DNA of 12,253 bases from Nevskia sp043781855. Lineage in GTDB: Bacteria > Pseudomonadota > Gammaproteobacteria > Nevskiales > Nevskiaceae. Position numbers and translations under genes: made by a program. The notes beneath the pieces were generated by a model. The model had not been told where the DNA came from. It searched no databases and saw only the letters and a list, made by a program, of their open reading frames with translations. Location of the stretch: NCBI GenBank assembly GCA_043781855.1, contig JAYWBB010000114.1, positions 1-12,253 of the forward strand, read 5' to 3'. Shown here one piece after another: positions 7,888-12,253 of the stretch; within the stretch, counting starts at the first letter, position 1, and each line of letters opens with the position of its first letter.

Positions 7888-8271
7888 ATGGCGCGCGAGA
7901 TCATCCAGACCGACCACGCTCCGGCCGCGATCGGCACCTATTCTCAGGCGGTCAAGTGCGGCGGAACGGTCTACCTGTCCGGGCAGATTCCCCTAGACGC
8001 CAAGACCATGACCCTCAACAACGCCGCGATCGAGGATGAGATCCATCAGGTCTTCAAGAATCTGCGTGCGGTCGCCGAAGCTTCCGGTGGCGGGCTCAAG
8101 GATATCGCCAAGCTCAACATCTTCCTGACCGACCTCGCGCACTTCGCGAAGGTCAACGAGATCATGGCGGAATACTTCGTCGAGCCCTACCCGGCGCGCG
8201 CCGCCGTCGGCGTGGCGAGCCTGCCGCGCGGCGCGCGCATGGAAGCCGACGCGGTCCTCGTGCTGGAGTAA
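7888..8271 (+). CDS. ridA: RidA family reactive enamine/imine deaminase
   Basis: RidA (YjgF/YER057c/UK114 family) hydrolyses reactive 2-aminoacrylate-type enamines and imines released by PLP enzymes such as threonine dehydratase. The 127-aa protein matches the family length (E. coli 128 aa). Key residues are present: Y18 in GTYSQAV, R104 in YPARAAVGVASLPRGARMEADAV (the carboxylate-binding arginine, R105 in E. coli) and E119 (E120 in E. coli); SGQIPLD is the usual early strand. The start is the ATG at 7888, because MAREIIQTDHAPAAIGTYSQAV is the standard N-terminus. An in-frame ATG at 7801 would add 29 residues with no family counterpart. It lies 113 nt after spoT and 28 nt before recG, probably in the same transcript; its place between spoT and recG is shared with pseudomonads and xanthomonads. 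Confidence 0.95.
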   Translation: MAREIIQTDHAPAAIGTYSQAVKCGGTVYLSGQIPLDAKTMTLNNAAIEDEIHQVFKNLRAVAEASGGGLKDIAKLNIFLTDLAHFAKVNEIMAEYFVEPYPARAAVGVASLPRGARMEADAVLVLE

Positions 8272-8299
8272 GCCGGCTCTTCGTTCGCGCCGCGCGTCC

Positions 8300-10399
8300 A
8301 TGTTTGATACCCGCCAGAAAATGCGCAGTGGTGTGAAGCCGGCGTTGACGCTGGCGACCGAGGTCACGTTTCTCAAAGGTGCCGGACCGGCCGTCGCGAT
8401 GAAGCTGCGCACGCTCGGTCTCGAGCGCGTGCAGGATCTCCTGCTGCACTTGCCGACGCGCTACGAGGACCGTCGCCGCCTCGTGCCACTGAACGAAGTG
8501 AAACCGGGCGACGAAGCGCTGGTCTGCGGCCGTGTCGTGGCGGTCGACATCCGCTTCGCCGGCAAGCGCTCGCTGCGCGTTGCCATCGACGACGGCAAGG
8601 ACAGTCTCCTGCTGCGCTTCTTCCATTTCAACGAAGCACAGAAGGCCGCATTCGCGGAAGACCGCTGGGTGCGCGCCTTCGGCACCGTGCGCCTTGGCGC
8701 GCAGGGGCTGGAGATGGTGCATCCCGAATATCGCGTTGCCGAAAATGCCGCACTCCTGCCGCCGGAAGAAAGACTGACGCCGATCTATCCGCTCGCCACC
8801 GGGCTCACCCAGACGCGGCTGCGCGGCCTGATCAAACAGGCGCTCGACGTCGCCCAGCACGATCCCGACTACGGCCATGATTTTCCTGGCCTGATGGGCC
8901 CAAACACGCTGAGCGCATTGCGCACCCTGCATGAGCCGGAGGGCCGCGATCTCGGCGATCTGCTGCTCGAACGTCATCCGGCGCAGCTGCGCCTGATCCG
9001 CGAAGAACTGCTCGCGCACCAACTCTGCATGCGGTTGCTGCGCAAGCAGGTCAAGGCCGCGCCCGGTGCGCGCATCGAGCATGTGCTCGTCGCCTCCGCG
9101 AAGCTCCAGGAAAAATTGCCGTTCGCGCTGACCGGCGCGCAGCGCCGCGTCATCGGCGAGATCGCGCACGACCTCGCTGCCGGCCGGCCGATGCTGCGAC
9201 TGATCCAGGGCGATGTCGGTTCCGGCAAGACCGTGGTCGCGGCGGCGGCGATGCTCGGTTGCGCAATGGGTGGCATGCAGGCGGTGCTGATGGCGCCGAC
9301 GGAACTGCTGGTCGAGCAGCACGCGCGCACGCTGGCCGGCTGGCTCGGCGCGCTGGGTATGGCGGTCGGCATGCTGTCGGGCCGGATGAAGAAATCCGAG
9401 AAGGACGAGGCCATGAGCCGCGCAGCGCGCGGCACGACGCCGGTGTGGGTCGGCACGCATGCGGTGTTCCAGAACGACGTGCGGTTCAAGAAGCTCGGTC
9501 TCGTCGTGGTCGACGAGCAGCATCGCTTCGGTGTCGGCCAGCGGCTGGCGCTGCGCGACAAGGGGCCGGCCGGCGTCACGCCGCATCAGCTCATCATGTC
9601 GGCGACACCGATTCCACGCACGCTGGCGCAGACCATCTACGCCGATCTCGATGTCAGCGTCATCGATGAACTGCCGCCGGGCCGCACACCGGTACAGACC
9701 GTCGCGTTGTCGAACGAACGCCGCGCTGAGGTGCTCGCGCGCATCGGTGACGCCTGCCGCGCCGGCCGTCAGGCCTACTGGGTCTGCACGCTGATCGAGG
9801 AGAACGATCAGCTCGAAGCGCAGGCTGCGGAGGAGACGTATCGGCAGTTGCGCGAGGAACTGCCGGAGCTGCGTGTCGGCCTCGTACACGGCCGCCTGAA
9901 GCCGGCCGAGAAGGATGCGCAGATGCGCGCGTTCCAGAACGGCGTCACGCAATTGCTGGTCGCGACGACGGTCATCGAAGTCGGTGTCGACGTGCCGAAC
10001 GCCAGCATCATGATCATCGACAACGCCGAGCGGCTTGGCTTGTCGCAACTGCACCAGCTGCGCGGCCGCGTCGGTCGCGGTGCGATGCTGAGCCAGTGTC
10101 TGCTGATGTATCAGCCACCGCTCGGCGAAGGCGCGCGGGCAAGGCTCGAAGTGGTGCGCACGACGCACGATGGCTTCGTGATCGCCCAGAAAGATCTCGA
10201 ACTGCGCGGTCCCGGAGAATTGCTCGGCCGTCGGCAGACCGGCCTCGTCGGCCTCAAGATCGCCGACCCGGTGCGCGATTCGGCGCTGATTCCGCCGCTG
10301 CAGAAACTCGCCGACGACTGGCTCTCGAAATCACCCAGGGAAGCGCGCCGCCTGATCGCGCGCTGGGTTGGCGATGCCGAGCGTTACGCGCAGGTCTGA
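8300..10399 (+). CDS. recG: ATP-dependent DNA helicase RecG
   Basis: Double-strand DNA translocase that reverses stalled replication forks and remodels Holliday junctions, D-loops and R-loops. It is 699 aa (E. coli 693 aa). The N-terminal wedge/OB region begins with FLKGAGPAVAMKLRTLGL (24-41) and HLPTRYEDR (50-58). The helicase core has Walker A GDVGSGKT (304-311), APTELL (332-337), the DEQH box with DEQHRFGVGQR (405-415), SATPIPRTL (434-442), HGRLKP (530-535), TTVIEVGVDVPNA (556-568) and QLRGRVGRG (586-594). The C-terminal TRG region, RGPGELLGRRQTGL (636-649), needed for translocation, is intact. The start at 8300 lacks a visible Shine-Dalgarno sequence; the ATG eight codons in (8321) is possible. 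It is probably expressed with ridA and perhaps spoT. Confidence 0.97.
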   Translation: MFDTRQKMRSGVKPALTLATEVTFLKGAGPAVAMKLRTLGLERVQDLLLHLPTRYEDRRRLVPLNEVKPGDEALVCGRVVAVDIRFAGKRSLRVAIDDGKDSLLLRFFHFNEAQKAAFAEDRWVRAFGTVRLGAQGLEMVHPEYRVAENAALLPPEERLTPIYPLATGLTQTRLRGLIKQALDVAQHDPDYGHDFPGLMGPNTLSALRTLHEPEGRDLGDLLLERHPAQLRLIREELLAHQLCMRLLRKQVKAAPGARIEHVLVASAKLQEKLPFALTGAQRRVIGEIAHDLAAGRPMLRLIQGDVGSGKTVVAAAAMLGCAMGGMQAVLMAPTELLVEQHARTLAGWLGALGMAVGMLSGRMKKSEKDEAMSRAARGTTPVWVGTHAVFQNDVRFKKLGLVVVDEQHRFGVGQRLALRDKGPAGVTPHQLIMSATPIPRTLAQTIYADLDVSVIDELPPGRTPVQTVALSNERRAEVLARIGDACRAGRQAYWVCTLIEENDQLEAQAAEETYRQLREELPELRVGLVHGRLKPAEKDAQMRAFQNGVTQLLVATTVIEVGVDVPNASIMIIDNAERLGLSQLHQLRGRVGRGAMLSQCLLMYQPPLGEGARARLEVVRTTHDGFVIAQKDLELRGPGELLGRRQTGLVGLKIADPVRDSALIPPLQKLADDWLSKSPREARRLIARWVGDAERYAQV

Positions 10400-10419
10400 C
10401 GCGGCGCGGCTGCTGCGGT

Positions 10420-10436
10420 GTCGGTGAGTTACCGAC
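10420..10436. repeat. Small inverted repeat after recG
   Basis: GTCGGT (10420-10425) and ACCGAC (10431-10436) make a perfect 6-bp stem with a GAGTT loop, 20 nt past the recG stop. No T-run follows, so it is at most a Rho-dependent or mRNA 3'-end hairpin, or chance. The rest of the 188-bp gap before the next gene (10400-10587) holds no recognisable promoter, tRNA or other element; the next gene's reading frame is open right across it. Confidence 0.35.
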
Positions 10437-10577
10437 CGATCATCCAAAACCGCGGCGGATTGGTGACGTAAATCTCGGCACGGCCGCGCAAATCCCGGAC
10501 GGAGCATCCCGGTGCGACTACTCTCGTACGACCGGACGAGCCTGTACGTGGCGATTGGACGCAGGCCTCGCCGAGTG

Positions 10578-10582
10578 GGAGG
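10578..10582 (+). promoter_or_regulatory. Ribosome binding site fixing the start of the exported protein gene
   Basis: GGAGG, inside GTGGGAGGAC, lies 5 nt before the ATG at 10588. The reading frame is open upstream as far as recG, so this Shine-Dalgarno sequence, together with the signal-peptide-like N-terminus and the lack of any earlier ATG in the gap, decides the start. Confidence 0.8.
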
Positions 10583-10587
10583 ACTTT

Positions 10588-12253
10588 ATGCGCAGTCTGG
10601 CCTTTGTCGCAGGGAGTGCACTCGCCGTAATCGCGGCAACGGCTACCGTGCCTTCCGCGCCGACGACGCGCCCGAACGCCTTCGTTGCCGCACCCGCTGC
10701 CGGGGCCGCCGCCTGCCGCCTGCCGCCGATGACCAGCCTGGTCGGTGAGGTCGACGTAGTCGAGCTCCTGCTTGCCACCACGCCCGATCCGCGCGTGCCA
10801 CGCCATCGGCGTTTCTACGATCACACGATTGCGGCGATCGATGCCGGCATGCTCGAAGGCGGCTACGTGCTCGACCGCTTCGGCTTTCCGTGGCAGGACA
10901 GCCTGCGTGCCGGCGCGTCGGCGGCCGCTGCCGACGACGGCTGCTACGGCTGGATGCTGTTCCGGCAGGACGCGTGGCGTGATCTGGCCGGCGCTGACGA
11001 CAAGGCCGTCGCGGCGAGCAGCGCCGTGCGCCCCGTGCGCGACCGGCTGGTGCTCCTCGTCCCGGAAACCGCCAGTTACGGCGTTGCGCGGCAGGCGCTC
11101 GACGGCGCCATCGATACCGTTTCCGACCTGATCCGCGAGGGCGGCGCGCACCGGCTGGCCACGTATCCGGGTTGTGCCACAAGTGGTGACGGCGCCGCAT
11201 CGCTGGTCGTGATCGGCCCGAGTTTTTCCGGCTCGATCGAATCGCTGCTGCGAGCGGCCGGTCGTCTCGGTTCCGACGGCCGGCCGTCGGGCCTGTGCGC
11301 GGTGACCGCGAGCGCGACGGCCAGCAGCAATGCCGTCGCCGAAAAGCTGGCCGACTCGCGGCCGCCGCGATTTCGCCTGATCCGGCTCGCGGTGTCCGAT
11401 ACCCAGCGCATGCTCGCGCTCGCAAAGCTGTCCGGGATTCCGGACGACGGCAACGACAACAACCGTGCGATCGATCAGGTAGCGTTTCTGACCGAAGCAT
11501 CGGTGTTCGGGAAGGATCTCTGCCCGGATCAGGGTACGCGCCAGTACGACGGTCTCGATGCCGCCTACCGGACGCTCTGCGATCTGAGCCTGAAGATCAG
11601 CTTCCCCGCCAATATCGCCGACCTCCGCCGCGACGCCGGTGCGGCTGCTGCGCGAGGTGCTGCCAAGGTCCCGCTGAAGTTGCCGGTCACCACGCGCCGG
11701 CTGTCGCTGGACGAGGCCGCCGACAACGGCAGCGAATTTCCCGAGGGCCTGCAGACCTACTCGACCGCAGTCAGCGCCGAGTTGCAACTGGACGCCGCGC
11801 TGGACCGTCTCGCGGCCAGCCATGCGCGCATCATCGTCGTCGTCGCGACCGATGTCCGCGACCGCTTGTTCCTGTTTCAGCAGATTCGCGAACGCCTGCC
11901 GGAATCGCTGCTCGTCGATTTCAGCGCGGACCGCCTGCTTGGCCATCCCGACGGCGTGCTGGCCAGCCGCGGCGCGCTGGTGCTGGCCTCGTCGGAACTG
12001 CTGTGTGCACAGTCCGACGAGCGCTACTGCTGGAGCGTTGGCGAGACCCTGAACCAGCTGCGACTTCGCCGTCAGAATCTGCGCCTTTCGGCCTGGCCGA
12101 CCGACCACCACGCGATTCTGGCCAAGGCGGTATCGCGGCTCGGGCGCGACTCACCCGGCCGTTGTCCGAGTTCGCGCAATCAGGACGGCGATTGCGCGAC
12201 CAGGACACCGCTGATTCACATTGTCGGCTTCGACGGCCTGCACTCGCTGGCCA
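10588..12253 (+). CDS. Large exported protein of unknown function, possible periplasmic-binding type I fold (3' end outside window)
   Basis: I do not recognise this gene with a name. The visible 555 codons are open to the window edge, in the same strand and codon style (G/C at third positions) as recG. The N-terminus, MRSLAFVAGSALAVIAATAT, looks like a signal peptide or anchor with few positive charges, followed by an Ala/Pro-rich linker to about residue 45. Then come DVVELLLATTPDPRVPRHRRFYDHTIAAID (56-85), GGYVLDRFGFPW (91-102), two SxYG-like loops of the kind seen in type I periplasmic-binding or receptor folds (VPETASYGVARQAL at 158-171; FLTEASVFGKDLC at 300-312), SLVVIGPSFSGSIESLL (205-221), and IIVVVATDVRDRLFLFQQIRERLP (415-438). 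Alternating beta strands and helices fit such a fold. Ten cysteines are visible, fitting an exported disulfide-bearing protein. From memory, large uncharacterised bacterial proteins with a YxLDRFWxPW-like motif exist; this may be one. No partner gene is visible. Confidence 0.85.
   Translation, partial: MRSLAFVAGSALAVIAATATVPSAPTTRPNAFVAAPAAGAAACRLPPMTSLVGEVDVVELLLATTPDPRVPRHRRFYDHTIAAIDAGMLEGGYVLDRFGFPWQDSLRAGASAAAADDGCYGWMLFRQDAWRDLAGADDKAVAASSAVRPVRDRLVLLVPETASYGVARQALDGAIDTVSDLIREGGAHRLATYPGCATSGDGAASLVVIGPSFSGSIESLLRAAGRLGSDGRPSGLCAVTASATASSNAVAEKLADSRPPRFRLIRLAVSDTQRMLALAKLSGIPDDGNDNNRAIDQVAFLTEASVFGKDLCPDQGTRQYDGLDAAYRTLCDLSLKISFPANIADLRRDAGAAAARGAAKVPLKLPVTTRRLSLDEAADNGSEFPEGLQTYSTAVSAELQLDAALDRLAASHARIIVVVATDVRDRLFLFQQIRERLPESLLVDFSADRLLGHPDGVLASRGALVLASSELLCAQSDERYCWSVGETLNQLRLRRQNLRLSAWPTDHHAILAKAVSRLGRDSPGRCPSSRNQDGDCATRTPLIHIVGFDGLHSLA

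Noticed and set aside
5894..7888. Open frame of over 660 codons on the minus strand across spoT
   Set aside because: It is the mirror of a GC-rich coding frame. Its translation has no family motifs, while the plus frame is an intact SpoT with all domains.
8162..10168. Open frame of about 668 codons on the minus strand across recG
   Set aside because: A composition effect opposite RecG. The protein is rich in Arg, His and Gln with no recognisable blocks, and the opposite strand carries every helicase motif.
10429..12111. Long minus-strand open frame opposite the exported protein gene
   Set aside because: The plus frame has a good ribosome binding site, a signal peptide and plausible strand/helix patterning; the minus frame is low-complexity (Arg/Gly/Ala/Gln-rich) and has no support at its start.

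Overview
The window is high-GC DNA from what is most likely a gammaproteobacterium of the Xanthomonadales/Nevskiales type. The reasons are the gene order yicC-gmk-rpoZ-spoT-ridA-recG, the form of the omega subunit, a bacterial/plant-type glutaminyl cyclase as seen in Xanthomonas, and the 3' end of the 23S rRNA. The taxon is inferred from remembered family features, not from a search.

Layout. Positions 1-1350 hold the 3' end of an rRNA operon on the + strand: the last third of 23S rRNA (window edge to about 1075), a 116-nt spacer without a tRNA, a complete 5S rRNA (1192-1309) and a strong intrinsic terminator. Positions 1420-3557 hold two minus-strand genes: an acyl-CoA dehydrogenase closely resembling citronellyl-CoA dehydrogenase (AtuD) and an exported glutaminyl-peptide cyclotransferase. 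Only 28 bp separate the start of the cyclotransferase gene from the divergent yicC. Positions 3586-10399 hold a + strand housekeeping block: yicC (RNase/RNase adaptor family), gmk (GMP to GDP), rpoZ (RNA polymerase omega), spoT ((p)ppGpp hydrolase/synthetase), ridA (enamine/imine deaminase) and recG (fork-reversal helicase). Gmk, omega and SpoT are linked through guanine nucleotides and (p)ppGpp: Gmk makes GDP and is a known ppGpp target in many bacteria, omega forms part of a ppGpp site on RNA polymerase, and SpoT sets the ppGpp level. rpoZ is followed by its own terminator, so spoT needs its own promoter, and -10-like boxes can be seen before yicC, rpoZ and spoT.

Positions 10588-12253 hold the 5' part (555 codons) of a large gene running off the window. 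It encodes an exported, cysteine-containing protein that I cannot name. Its strand/loop patterns look like a type I periplasmic-binding-protein fold. It is the least explained part of the window and the best place to look for something new. Nothing else resembles a defence system, mobile element, CRISPR array or biosynthetic cluster; most of the window is conserved core genome.
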